From NCBI GenBank assembly GCA_024742475.1, contig JANSYI010000031.1:44142-108141 (forward strand): DNA of 64,000 nucleotides, read 5' to 3'. The translations under genes were made by a program, and so were the position numbers. Shown here in pieces: positions 44,038 to 54,680 of the stretch (its first letter is position 1; every line of letters begins with the position of its first letter). The notes under the pieces were generated by a model that did not search any database, had not been told where the DNA came from, and saw only the letters and a list, made by a program, of their open reading frames with translations. The stretch comes from a bacterium. GTDB lineage: Bacteria > Myxococcota_A > Polyangia > Nannocystales > Nannocystaceae.

Positions 44038-45861
44038 GTGCGCGACCGGCGGTGGATGTGGGCGTTCCTGCTTCTGGGGGCATGTGAAGCGTCCGATTCC
44101 GGCCGCGCCAGGACGGCGGGCGGCTCCACGGGAGCGGCGGCGACCTCGAGCACCGAGAGCTCGTCCGGCGCAGAGGCATCGACGAGCGCCACCGCCCCGA
44201 CGACCGGCTCGGACACCACCGATGCAGGGGGCTCCACCACGGGCGCAGCGTCGACGAGCGAGGCGACGGGCGAAGCCGGCAGCACCGAAGGCAGCACCGG
44301 TGGCGAGGTCCTGCCGCCGTATCCAGACCTCTCGCTGGGGCCCTACCCCAGCCTCCTGGCCATGGCGACCGACAGCATGCTCTCGAACGCGGAGAGCCTC
44401 GACACCAGCGCCACCTACGGACACTCGGCTGGACAGGGCTACGTGCTCCAGGCGATCGGCGAGCTGCTGTGGGACGCGCGCGCGTACGAGCTCCCCCAAC
44501 GCGATGCGCTGATCGAGGCGGCCCTCGGTGAGATCGCCGAGCTCGAAGCGGCCGACGACCTGGTGCTCGGCGGTGGCCCCGGGTTCGGCCTCGACGAGGC
44601 CTGGGACGCGTTCGGTGACGGCAGCACCAACCCCGCCTTCACCGCGTACACGTGGCAGTCGGGCATGGTCGCGCTCGGCGTCGCCAAGATCGCCCGCGTG
44701 CTCGAGGACCAGGCGCACCCGAGCGCAGCCTCGGTGCGTGCGTTCGGCGAGGCGCTCGTACTGCGCTGGGACGACCACTACACGACCGTCGCCGACGGCG
44801 GGTACTGGTGGTACTCCACGCAGCCCTCCGACGCGATCGCCGTCCACAACACCAGCGCGTTGGTGGCGATGGCCAGCCAGATCCTCAGCGAGTCTGGTAG
44901 CGACGCGAGCTTCGCCGAACGACCGCCGGCTGTCGCCGACCTGCTCTGGGCCCGCATGAGCGGCAACCCGACCGCGGGCTACTCGTGGAACTACGCCGAC
45001 GATGGATACCCGCCCGCGCAGCGCCGGGCCGAAGACGTCTCGCACGCGCTGGTCACCCTGCAGCTCATGCGAGAGGCCCGGGCGCGAGACTGGTGGACTG
45101 CTTCGCAGATGCAAGGCGTCGCCGCGACCCTCTCGCAGACGATGTGGAGCGACCACCCCGCGCGACTGCATGGGTTCGTCGACGGCTCGGAGGGCAACGA
45201 CAGCGAGTGGTCGTGGTCCCGCGCCGCCGTGATCGGCTACGCCGCCCACGGGGACTCGCCCGGTGGCGACCCGCTGGTGTTCGAGCTGGGTCGGTCGCTG
45301 CTCTTTAGTAGCTACCTCAGCCGCTTCGAGCGCGCGTTCGAGGGCGCGACCGTCGACAGCGCGCGTGCGCTCGCGTTGGCCCTGCTGCTCGTGCACCGTC
45401 CGGCGGCGCTCGCCGAGGGCAGCACCTGGGAGATGGAGGCCGGCGACGGCGACGATGCAGTGCCCGCCGCCGCTGGAGGCGTGCGCTTCTACACCGTGGA
45501 CTGGGCCCCGCCCTCCGACCAGGACCGCGGCTTGGCACTCCCGGCGCGCACGTCCACCGCCGTCAACGCCAACCTGGTGGTCGACCTCCCCGATGGCACC
45601 GACGGCCGGGTGCTGGTGAGCCTCGTCTACGCCGCGGGCACGACGGGCGAGCTTCAGCAGTACGACGGTGAGGCCTACCGTGCACTGGGCACCCTCCCGG
45701 CCACGATCGACGACGAGGGGACCGTCCGCTGGATGCGGACGAGCGTCGAGCTCGACGCCGACCGCTTCGACTACCAAGCCGGCGTTCCGGGTGCCAACGT
45801 GCTCCTGCAGCTCACGCACCCCGAGGTGTCGGTGAGCCGCATCGAAGCCACGCCGCTGTGA
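44038..45861 (+). CDS. Large lipoprotein, alpha/alpha-toroid-like, function unknown
   Basis: 607 residues from a GTG. The short signal ends LGAC (Cys16). A Ser/Thr/Ala/Gly tether spans about 20-95. Residues 100-450 are helical repeats with many aromatic and acidic residues (YTWQSGMVALGVAKIARVL; YWWYSTQPSDAIAVHNTSA; YSWNYADDGYPPAQRRAEDV), a pattern seen in alpha/alpha-toroid glycoside hydrolases and epimerases. The C-terminal 150 residues are beta-rich (TAVNANLVVDLPDGTDGRV). A carbohydrate-active or binding role is suggested by pattern only. It is probably co-expressed with the hybrid kinase. Confidence 0.68.
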   Translation: MRDRRWMWAFLLLGACEASDSGRARTAGGSTGAAATSSTESSSGAEASTSATAPTTGSDTTDAGGSTTGAASTSEATGEAGSTEGSTGGEVLPPYPDLSLGPYPSLLAMATDSMLSNAESLDTSATYGHSAGQGYVLQAIGELLWDARAYELPQRDALIEAALGEIAELEAADDLVLGGGPGFGLDEAWDAFGDGSTNPAFTAYTWQSGMVALGVAKIARVLEDQAHPSAASVRAFGEALVLRWDDHYTTVADGGYWWYSTQPSDAIAVHNTSALVAMASQILSESGSDASFAERPPAVADLLWARMSGNPTAGYSWNYADDGYPPAQRRAEDVSHALVTLQLMREARARDWWTASQMQGVAATLSQTMWSDHPARLHGFVDGSEGNDSEWSWSRAAVIGYAAHGDSPGGDPLVFELGRSLLFSSYLSRFERAFEGATVDSARALALALLLVHRPAALAEGSTWEMEAGDGDDAVPAAAGGVRFYTVDWAPPSDQDRGLALPARTSTAVNANLVVDLPDGTDGRVLVSLVYAAGTTGELQQYDGEAYRALGTLPATIDDEGTVRWMRTSVELDADRFDYQAGVPGANVLLQLTHPEVSVSRIEATPL

Positions 45862-45899
45862 AGGCCCGGCAGGGCGCCCGAGCGCGGTAGCATCGGCGC

Positions 45900-46415
45900 G
45901 TGCCCTCCGCCGCCGACCTGGCCACCATGCTCGCCGGACTCCCCGCCCAGCAGCGGACCGCCCTGCTCAACGCAAACCTCTCCGGCTTCGACCGCCTCGT
46001 CGGCGTGCACTTCGAGACCGTGGGCGACGACTCGATCGCCGCCTGCGTCGAGGTCACCGCGTCGCACCTGCAGCCGTACGGGCTGGTGCACGGTGGCGTC
46101 TACGCCTCGCTGGTCGAATCCGTCTGTTCGGTCGGCGCCGCGCTGCGAGAACTCGCGCGCGGCAACAACGTCGTCGGCCTGGAGAACACGACCCGCTTCG
46201 TTCGAGGCACACGGGTGGGCGCGACGCTGCGGGCCGAGGCCACGATGACGCAGGCGCCCGCCGAGGGGCGCGCGCGGTGGGACGCGACGATCACGGACGA
46301 GACGGGCGAGGTCTGTGCCACCGGGCGGCTGCTCGTGGCCATCTTGGCGCCCGGCGCAGCCGTAGGCGGAGAAGCCGTGACCCTCCCCGAGGTCGAGGTC
46401 CCCGCGGGCGACTGA
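45900..46415 (+). CDS. PaaI-like hotdog thioesterase
   Basis: 171 residues from a GTG. The hotdog-fold signature is HLQPYGLVHGGVYASLVESV, where the HGG turn and the following acidic residue form the active site of PaaI/YbdB-type acyl-CoA thioesterases. The second half (ENTTRFVRGTRVGATLRAEA; GEVCATGRLLVAIL) fits the remaining strands. It should hydrolyse an acyl- or aryl-CoA in the cytoplasm. The gene is free-standing between the lipoprotein and the helicase gene. Confidence 0.85.
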   Translation: MPSAADLATMLAGLPAQQRTALLNANLSGFDRLVGVHFETVGDDSIAACVEVTASHLQPYGLVHGGVYASLVESVCSVGAALRELARGNNVVGLENTTRFVRGTRVGATLRAEATMTQAPAEGRARWDATITDETGEVCATGRLLVAILAPGAAVGGEAVTLPEVEVPAGD

Positions 46416-46522
46416 TTCGGCGAGCGCGCGCGCCGCGGGTGCTCGAACCTGCCGACGCCGTGAGGACACGGGCGAGCGTTCCTGGGCAAACGGTGCTACA
46501 CGGGGCCCTCCCTGGAGCCTAG

Positions 46523-48013
<1,491 letters not shown>

Positions 48014-48058
48014 ATGCTAGCGTGCGGCGCACGACGCCCCGCCCGCGTCCGTCGCCCC

Positions 48059-50422
48059 ATGCAAGACGACAAACCGCAAGACTCCGACGCACCCAAGGGG
48101 TGGCTGCCCGACTTCCTGGCATCCACCGTCGTGTTCCTGGTCGCGCTCCCCCTGTGCATCGGGATCGCGGTCGCCTGTGACGTCCCCGCAGAGCTTGGCC
48201 TCGTCACGGGAATCATCGGCGGGCTCATCGTCGGCGTGTTCTCGGGCGCGCCTCTGCTGGTCAGCGGTCCCGCCGCGAGCCTCATCGTCCTGGTCAACGA
48301 CCTCATCGCCGACCACTCGATCCTCGCGCTCGGGCCCGTCGTCGTACTCGCGGGCGGCTGGCAGATGCTGGCGGGCGTCTTCAAGCTCGGCCAGTGGTTT
48401 CGCGCCGTCGCCCCCGCCGTGATTCAGGGGATGCTCATCGGCATCGGCGTCATCATCTTCACCTCGCAGCTTCACGTCTGCCTCGACGTCGACCCCGCGC
48501 GCTCCTTCCAGGACAACGTACTGCTGCTGCCCGAGAGCCTCTCGGGCGACATCCTCGCCCCGGCGATCATCGCCGCCACGTCGATCGCCCTCATTGCGTT
48601 TTGGCCCAACCTGCGCCCGGCCAAGCTCAAGCTCGTGCCCGGGCAGCTCGTGGCGCTGGTCGTCGTCACCACCGGCACCCTCATCCTCGAGCCGAGCGTC
48701 CGCTTCTTGGAGATGTCGCCGAACTTCTTCGACGGGCTCGCCCCGCCGGCGCCGGCCGACTACGCGACGCTGCTGTCCACCGACCTGGTCGTGCTTTCGC
48801 TCGTGTTCGCCTTCGTGGCGAGCGCCGCGACGCTGCTCACCGCCAACGCCATCGACCAGCGGCAGAACTTCTCCAAGGCCAACTACGACAAGGAGATGTT
48901 CGCGCAGGGCATCGGCAACGCGCTCACCGGCGCCGTCGGCGGCCTGCCGATGACCGGCGTCATCGTCCGCAGCTCGGTCAACGTCGACGCCGGCGCACGC
49001 ACGCGCCGCTCGACGATCCTGCACGGCATCTGGATTCTGCTGTTCGTCGTGGCGGCCCCCCAGCTTCTCGAGCTGCTTCCGCGTGCCAGCCTCGGCGCCA
49101 TCCTCGTCTACACGGGCTACCGCCTGATCGACTGGCGGGCCATGAAGGCCCTGTACGAGCAGGGTCGCTCCGAGCTGGCGATCTGCCTCATCACCCTGTT
49201 CGGCGTCGTGTTCCTCGACCTGTTCAAGGGCATCATCGCCGGACTCGCGGTGGCGATGCTCAAGATCGTCTGGACGTTCGCCCGGCTCGAGATCCGAGGG
49301 GAGCGGGCGAAGTCCAAGGACACGTACGACCTGCACCTGCTCGGCTCGGCGACCTTCCTGCAGGTGCCGCGCCTGGCCCAGGCCCTCGACAACGTGCCCG
49401 ACGACTGTGAGCTGCACGTGCACATCGATCGGCTCGACCACATCGACCACGCGTGCCTCCAGCTGCTCTCGACGTGGAGCGAGAGTCGGGAGAGCGGTGG
49501 ACGCTCGGGCATGGTCGTCGAATGGGACGAGCTGACCAACCGCTACCGCAACGCGGTCGTCGGCGGTGGTCGCGAGGCCCCCAAGCCCGGGTCTCTCGTC
49601 AGCTCGATCTGGGCCGAGTGGAAGCGCGTGTATGCCCCGCGTCGCGCCGGGGAGGCGAACAGTCCACCCCAGGACTTCATCCCAGCCGAGCGCCTGCGGG
49701 TCCGCGAAGACATCGACAGCCTCGCAGGGGTGGTTCGTGCTGCGGCCGAGGCCCTCGCTCCAGCCGCAAACGTCGACGCGAAGACCCTCGAAGAGGCGCT
49801 GCTCGGTCGCATCGAGGGGCACGTCGCGCTCGGTGGTGGCGTCAGCGTCCCCCACGCGCCGATCCCAGGGCTCACCGAGAGCATCGGGGCGCTGGTGACC
49901 ACGCCTCGCCCGATCGCCGTCGACGATGACGAAGCCGACATCTTCTTCGTTCTGCTCGCGCCGCCCGACGATCCCCAGCAGCACCTCCAGTCGCTCGCCC
50001 ACGTGGGCCGCCTTTGCCACGACGACGACCTGCTCACCGAGCTCCGCCGCGTCGACTCCCCCGAAGCCGCCGCCAAAGCGCTGCGCATCGCAGACGCAGC
50101 CACGCTCGACAGCGCGGTCATCATGTCGCCCCGGCTGCTCGGCATCATCGAGATCGCCGACGCCGACCGCGGCAAGCGGATCCAGGAAATGGTCGAGGAG
50201 GCGTTTGGCGACGCGCTGACGGCCGACTCGGGCAACGACGACCTGCTCGGCATGCTTCGCCGCGTGGTCCGGGCCAAGTCCGAACACCTCATGGTGGTCC
50301 CGATCGACGAGCGAGAGATCGGGGTGCTGCGCGCCCTGCTCGACGAGGAGCACAAGATCGTCGGCGCCGACCCCTGCCGCCTGCACCTCATCGGTGCGCA
50401 GCAGCTGGGCCTCGAGGCCTGA
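48059..50422 (+). CDS. SulP anion transporter fused to STAS and PTS EIIA-type domains
   Basis: About 787 residues from the ATG at 48059 (an ATG at 48014 is possible). Residues 10-410 are a SulP membrane domain (FLVALPLCIGIAVACDVP; VSGPAASLIVLVND; LPMTGVIVRSSVNVDAG), of the subtype often linked to carbonic anhydrase, so bicarbonate is a plausible substrate. A cytoplasmic STAS domain follows (about 420-500, HVHIDRLDHIDHACLQLL). Then comes a PTS EIIA-2 (PtsN/FruA-like) domain with its phosphorylatable His in GGGVSVPHAPIPG (near 598) and FFVLLAPPDDPQQHLQSLAH. The last 110 residues are unassigned. This implies control of transport by a phosphotransfer system. Confidence 0.85.
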   Translation: MQDDKPQDSDAPKGWLPDFLASTVVFLVALPLCIGIAVACDVPAELGLVTGIIGGLIVGVFSGAPLLVSGPAASLIVLVNDLIADHSILALGPVVVLAGGWQMLAGVFKLGQWFRAVAPAVIQGMLIGIGVIIFTSQLHVCLDVDPARSFQDNVLLLPESLSGDILAPAIIAATSIALIAFWPNLRPAKLKLVPGQLVALVVVTTGTLILEPSVRFLEMSPNFFDGLAPPAPADYATLLSTDLVVLSLVFAFVASAATLLTANAIDQRQNFSKANYDKEMFAQGIGNALTGAVGGLPMTGVIVRSSVNVDAGARTRRSTILHGIWILLFVVAAPQLLELLPRASLGAILVYTGYRLIDWRAMKALYEQGRSELAICLITLFGVVFLDLFKGIIAGLAVAMLKIVWTFARLEIRGERAKSKDTYDLHLLGSATFLQVPRLAQALDNVPDDCELHVHIDRLDHIDHACLQLLSTWSESRESGGRSGMVVEWDELTNRYRNAVVGGGREAPKPGSLVSSIWAEWKRVYAPRRAGEANSPPQDFIPAERLRVREDIDSLAGVVRAAAEALAPAANVDAKTLEEALLGRIEGHVALGGGVSVPHAPIPGLTESIGALVTTPRPIAVDDDEADIFFVLLAPPDDPQQHLQSLAHVGRLCHDDDLLTELRRVDSPEAAAKALRIADAATLDSAVIMSPRLLGIIEIADADRGKRIQEMVEEAFGDALTADSGNDDLLGMLRRVVRAKSEHLMVVPIDEREIGVLRALLDEEHKIVGADPCRLHLIGAQQLGLEA

Positions 50423-50447
50423 CGCCGAGTCTTCAGACCTTCGTGCT

Positions 50448-52811
50448 TCAGACCTTCTGGGGCGTGGCCTTGGGCAACAACGGCACCCGCTCGGCGGGGT
50501 CGCCCTCGCCGTAGATCCAGCGGTACGCCCACCAGCGCCCGAAGACGGACTGGGTGTACTTGCGGGTCTCGTCGTAGGGGATTGCTTCGATGAAGAGGTC
50601 GAGTTCCCAGCCTCCGCGCTCGCGCAACCACTTGTCGACCGCGCCTGCGCCGGCGTTGTAGCTGGGGATCGCCAGCGCAACGGCCCCTGGCCCACCGCCG
50701 TAGCGGGCAACGAGGCCCGCGAGGTAGTGCATGCCGAGGTTGAGGTTGGTCGCCGGATCGTAGAGGTCGTCTTTGTCGACCTCGACCCCGACCTTCTTGG
50801 CCACGCCCTTGGCCGTGGCTGGCATCAGCTGAATCAGGCCTCGCGCGCCCGCCCACGACGTCGCCCCCGGGTTGAAACGGCTCTCGGTCTGCATCACGGC
50901 GAACGCGAGCAGGTCCGGCACGCCGTGGCTCTCCTCGTAACCGTCGATGAGCTCGGCGAAGGGGCGCGGGTGGGCGAGCCGCCACACGGGCAGGTTGGCT
51001 GGACCCGGTGGAGCCTTCCGCCACGCGGTGCCCAGGTTCGCCAGCGTGCGCTGAGCCTCGGCGTACAGGCCGGCCTGGTTGAGCACCGCGACCGCCGGCC
51101 AACCGCGCACACCGGCGATGTCGAGCTCCTCGCGCGCGTCGTCGCCGAGCCCGAGTCGAGCCAGCAGCACGGCTCGCTCCGCGCCCTTGGAGGTCGTCGC
51201 GGCGTCGGCCTTGGGTGTCTCGCGCTGAAGCATCGCCAGGCCCCGCTCGAACGCCTCGGGCCCGGCTTCATGCAGCCGCGACATCGCCTGCGCCGCCGGG
51301 TAACCGAGCGGGTCGGTCTGCACGGCGTCGACCCATGCGGAGGTCGCCGCGTCGCGCTTGCCGAGTGACGCGAGGGCGCGTCCGCGAAAGTAGTGGAGCT
51401 TGGACTTCGTCGTGGGGTGGGCGATCGCGCCTTCGAGCGCCTCGTCGCACAGCGCGAGCGCGCGCGCAGCGTTGCCCGCGGAGAACGCCAGCAACAGGAG
51501 GCGACGCCGGGCCTCGTCCTTCATGTCGCCGTCCACCGCCAGCGCCGACTCGAACGCGGACGTCGCCTTGGTGTCGTCACCGTGCTCCGACCACGACTCG
51601 CCCGCCAACACCCACGCGTCGTCGGCGTAGGAGTTCTTGGCGTGCTCCTTGGCCAGCGACGAGAACGCCAGGGCGGCCTTGTCGTACTTGCCCGCGGCGT
51701 AGAGCCCGCGTGCGCCCTGGTAGCGTGATTTCACCTCGTAGGTGGTGACGCCCTTGGCCTTCTTGCAGGACGCTGCCGCTCGGTCGAATGTCGCTCGTGC
51801 GTCGGCGCGGCGGCGCTGCTTGAAGATCGCCGACCCCTTGACGTAAAGCGCCCGGCAGCGCGTCGCCTCGTCGGCGCCTTTGCGCAGCAGGGCATCGGCA
51901 GCCTTGGTCGCGCCCTTGTACCGGCGGGCGGAGAGCATCGCGTCCATGCGCGCCACCGCGAGTCGCCTCTCGAACGCGGCGCGGTCCTTGGCGGAGCGAC
52001 TCACCCCCGCGGACTTGCGGAGGTCCGGCAGCGCGCCCGCGGCCTCTTCGCCGTAGTCCGACAAGGGCGCCTCGAGCAGGATCGACTCGTAGAGCTTCAC
52101 CGCCTTGGCGTGCGCGGCCGCATCGCCCTCCTCGGACGCGAGCATGCGCGCGAGCTTGATCGACACGCCCATGCGGTGTTTTCCCTTGGGATGCTTCGCC
52201 AGGTAGGCCTCATACGCCTTGCGCGCCTCGTCGCGAGCCTTGGTCCGCAGGAGCGCGTCGGCCTCGATCACGGCGAACGCCTCGGCGAGCCCGGAGCGCT
52301 CGCGCGCCTTGGCAGTCACGCCACGGACGAGCTCGAGGGCCCTCTGGGGCTGCCCCGCGTCGAGCCGCGCCTGCGCCTCAAGCCGCACGAGCCGAGCCTG
52401 GACCGGCGCCAGCTCGGGCGCCTCGGCGGCTTCGGCAAAGCGGTCGGCCGCGGCCGCAAAGCGGTCGTCCTGCAGGTCTTCGAGGCCGCGAAGCCACTGC
52501 GCGCCCGCTCGCTCGGCGCGCGGGAGGTCGGTCTGCAGCAACGCGTCGAGCAGCCGAACAGCTTCGGCGTGGTCGCGTCGCTCTCTCGCCAGGATCGCGT
52601 CGCGACCCAGCCCCGAGGCAAACCACAGCGCGCGTCCGGGCTGGGCGACCTCGTCAGGCGGCGCGGGCTGGGCATTCTCGGCATTCTCGGAGACCTCGCT
52701 GGCCTCCGAACCCGCCGCGGAGACGCTCGCCGCGGGGCCTTCGTTCTTGCACGAGGAGAGGCCCGCGAGGAGGAGGGCGACGGTGGCGGGCCAGATGCTG
52801 CGCACGATCAC
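50448..52811 (-). CDS. Soluble lytic transglycosylase-like lipoprotein
   Basis: 787 residues from a GTG overlapping the upstream cyclase stop (GTGA). A lipoprotein signal ends LSSC. Residues 60-600 are TPR-like helical repeats with many Ala/Lys/Glu (for example AVRLLDALLQTDLPRAERAG), as in the superhelix of E. coli Slt70. The C-terminal catalytic domain has the Glu in MQTESRFNPGATS (near 642), GARGLIQLMPATA, YDPATNLNLGMHYLAGL and AIPSYNAGAGAVDKW, the SLT motifs 1-4. It should cleave peptidoglycan to 1,6-anhydro-muropeptides in the periplasm. Co-translation with a diguanylate cyclase links wall turnover to cyclic-di-GMP. Confidence 0.9.
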   Translation of the reverse strand: MIVRSIWPATVALLLAGLSSCKNEGPAASVSAAGSEASEVSENAENAQPAPPDEVAQPGRALWFASGLGRDAILARERRDHAEAVRLLDALLQTDLPRAERAGAQWLRGLEDLQDDRFAAAADRFAEAAEAPELAPVQARLVRLEAQARLDAGQPQRALELVRGVTAKARERSGLAEAFAVIEADALLRTKARDEARKAYEAYLAKHPKGKHRMGVSIKLARMLASEEGDAAAHAKAVKLYESILLEAPLSDYGEEAAGALPDLRKSAGVSRSAKDRAAFERRLAVARMDAMLSARRYKGATKAADALLRKGADEATRCRALYVKGSAIFKQRRRADARATFDRAAASCKKAKGVTTYEVKSRYQGARGLYAAGKYDKAALAFSSLAKEHAKNSYADDAWVLAGESWSEHGDDTKATSAFESALAVDGDMKDEARRRLLLLAFSAGNAARALALCDEALEGAIAHPTTKSKLHYFRGRALASLGKRDAATSAWVDAVQTDPLGYPAAQAMSRLHEAGPEAFERGLAMLQRETPKADAATTSKGAERAVLLARLGLGDDAREELDIAGVRGWPAVAVLNQAGLYAEAQRTLANLGTAWRKAPPGPANLPVWRLAHPRPFAELIDGYEESHGVPDLLAFAVMQTESRFNPGATSWAGARGLIQLMPATAKGVAKKVGVEVDKDDLYDPATNLNLGMHYLAGLVARYGGGPGAVALAIPSYNAGAGAVDKWLRERGGWELDLFIEAIPYDETRKYTQSVFGRWWAYRWIYGEGDPAERVPLLPKATPQKV

Positions 52812-53725
52812 ACCAGCCGCGTCGGCTCGCTCTCGGGGTCGTAGATCTCGACGCGGTTGCGCCCGTTGCGTTTGGCCACGTACAGCGCGGCGTCGGCGGC
52901 CTCGATGAGCGCGTCGGCGGTCGGCTCCACCAGCATGCCCAGGTCGGCGACGCCCAGGCTCACGGTGACCGTGAGCGCTTGCTCTTCGAGCGCGAACGCC
53001 TTGCCCCCGACCGTCTCCATGATGCGATAGGCCGCCCGTGCCGCCCGGAGCGCGTCGACGTCTCGACAGATCAGCGCAAACTCCTCGCCACCGTAGCGGG
53101 CGAAGATGTCCTCGCTGCGTGTCGTACCTGCGACCCGGTCGGCGAGGTTCTTGAGCACCTGATCACCTGCGGGGTGTCCGAGCGTGTCATTGATCTTCTT
53201 GAAGTGGTCGATGTCGAACAAGACCAGCGAGAGCGGCTTGCCGTGGCGCAGCGCGAACGCGACGTCGCTCTCGAGCCGATTGTTGAAGTAGCCCCGGTTG
53301 AAGACCCCCGTGAGCCGGTCCCGCAGCGCGGACTCGTAGAGGTTGCGTTGAAAGTCCTCGTCGAAATCGTCGTGATAGGTGAACTTCAGGACGCTCTGAG
53401 CGCCGATCTGAATTTTGTCACCTTCTTGGAGTTCGTACCGATCCACCTTCTTGCCGTTCGCGTAGGTTCCATTGGTGGAGCCTGCGTCGAGCAGGTAGTA
53501 GCCACCGCTGTCTCCTTCTACGGCCGCGTGCGTACGAGAGATTCCCTCGTCATTGATCCGCACGTCGGTTTGCAGTCCGCGGCCGATGGTGGTTCGCGCG
53601 CTCTCCTTGAGCGGGAACATCTCCCCCATGCGGTCGCCCGAAAGCACCACCACGAACGCCCGTTTCTTCCCGTCTCTGGCCCGATTGAGGCCATCCGGCT
53701 CCAGCCGTATCGTGGTCTTGGACAT
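52808..53725 (-). CDS. FHA-GGDEF diguanylate cyclase
   Basis: 305 residues from the ATG at 53725. An FHA domain lies at about 35-115 with the phosphothreonine-binding landmarks GRGLQTDVRI, SRTHA and STNGTYANG. The GGDEF domain follows, with LTGVFNRGYF, FDIDHFKKIND, and the active site GGEEF; the inhibitory I-site RSED lies five residues before it, so product feedback is expected. It makes cyclic-di-GMP and is probably switched by binding a phosphorylated partner of a Ser/Thr kinase. The stop overlaps the start of the lytic transglycosylase gene. Divergent from the TPR gene at 53821. Confidence 0.93.
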   Translation of the reverse strand: MSKTTIRLEPDGLNRARDGKKRAFVVVLSGDRMGEMFPLKESARTTIGRGLQTDVRINDEGISRTHAAVEGDSGGYYLLDAGSTNGTYANGKKVDRYELQEGDKIQIGAQSVLKFTYHDDFDEDFQRNLYESALRDRLTGVFNRGYFNNRLESDVAFALRHGKPLSLVLFDIDHFKKINDTLGHPAGDQVLKNLADRVAGTTRSEDIFARYGGEEFALICRDVDALRAARAAYRIMETVGGKAFALEEQALTVTVSLGVADLGMLVEPTADALIEAADAALYVAKRNGRNRVEIYDPESEPTRLV

Positions 53726-53820
53726 CCTGCGCCACTGTAGAACCCATCGCCGACTTCTGGCAACAACGCCGCACGCCAGCGTATAGTCGCCCCGCGCGGT
53801 CACTGCCGCCCGTTGACCCC

Positions 53821-54678
53821 ATGGACGTTCTCGCCCCGTTCCTGGCCTTGCCCATCGCCATCTCCCTCGCCGTGGCCCCCCCCGCCGAGGACAAGGCACC
53901 GGCCGCTGCGCCTGCCGACGTGGCGCCTCCGGGCACAGCCCCCACCGAGCCCCCACGCCAGGACCCCCAGCTCGAACGAGCGATGGAGTCGTACGAGCTG
54001 GGCAAGAAGGCCTACAACGCGGCGCGCTACGAAGACGCGCTCGGCCACTTTCAAGAGGCCGCCACGCGGTACGCCTCCCCCGACTTCCAGTACAACATCG
54101 GGCTCTGCTACGAGCGCCTGGGCAAGCCAGACGAGGCCATTCGAGCGTTTCGTACCTATCTGCGCGCCAAACCCGACGCCGATGACCGCGCCAACGTCGA
54201 GGACCGCATCTTCCAGCTCGAACGAGACATCGAGCGCGCGAAGACGGACCCTGACGGCCAGGTCGAGCCCGACCCCGAGCCCGAGCCGGTCTCCCAACCC
54301 GAGCCTCCCAAACCCAGCCGCCCCTTCATCATCACCGGTGCCGTGCTCGCCGGCGTGGGCGGAGCGCTCGCGCTCGGCGGTGGCATCGGGTTCGGGGTCG
54401 CGGCCGCCGACCGCAGCAACGCGGTCGACGAGGTCAACGACGGCAACCCCCAAGGCCTGACGTTCGCGGAGGTCCAGACCCTCGACGACGAGGGCCGTCG
54501 GTTCGAAACGCTGCAGATCGTCACGGCCGCCGCCGGCGCCGCGGTGGCGGTCACCGGGGTCGCCCTGCTCGCAGTCGGCCTCAAACGCAAGAAGGCCGCA
54601 GAAGGGAGCCCCACGGCCACGCTCGTGCCAACGTGGACGGGTCGCTCCGCAGGGCTCTCACTGCAAGGACGGTTCTAA
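53821..54678 (+). CDS. TPR envelope protein with two membrane helices (paralogue C)
   Basis: 285 residues: signal-like start, a Pro/Ala/Glu segment, two TPR units (ESYELGKKAYNAARYEDALG; FQYNIGLCYERLGKPDEAI), a Glu/Pro linker (EPDPEPEPVSQPEPP), two glycine/alanine-rich helices (ITGAVLAGVGGALALGGGIG; VTAAAGAAVAVTGVALLAVG) and the C-terminus AGLSLQGRF. The last residues are the same as in the gene at 12913-13734, which shows common descent. It is immediately upstream of a lipoprotein gene (2-base gap). Role unknown; TPR part is likely periplasmic. Confidence 0.78.
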   Translation: MDVLAPFLALPIAISLAVAPPAEDKAPAAAPADVAPPGTAPTEPPRQDPQLERAMESYELGKKAYNAARYEDALGHFQEAATRYASPDFQYNIGLCYERLGKPDEAIRAFRTYLRAKPDADDRANVEDRIFQLERDIERAKTDPDGQVEPDPEPEPVSQPEPPKPSRPFIITGAVLAGVGGALALGGGIGFGVAAADRSNAVDEVNDGNPQGLTFAEVQTLDDEGRRFETLQIVTAAAGAAVAVTGVALLAVGLKRKKAAEGSPTATLVPTWTGRSAGLSLQGRF

Positions 54679-54680
54679 AC

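Noticed and set aside
42271..45819. A minus-strand open frame of 1182 codons opposite the histidine kinase and lipoprotein genes
   Set aside because: It is an antisense effect of high third-position GC. Its translation is Arg/His/Val/Asp-rich without domains, whereas the plus strand encodes clear kinase and receiver motifs.
48017..50710. A minus-strand open frame of 897 codons opposite the SulP fusion gene
   Set aside because: Same antisense artefact; the plus strand has unmistakable SulP, STAS and EIIA motifs.
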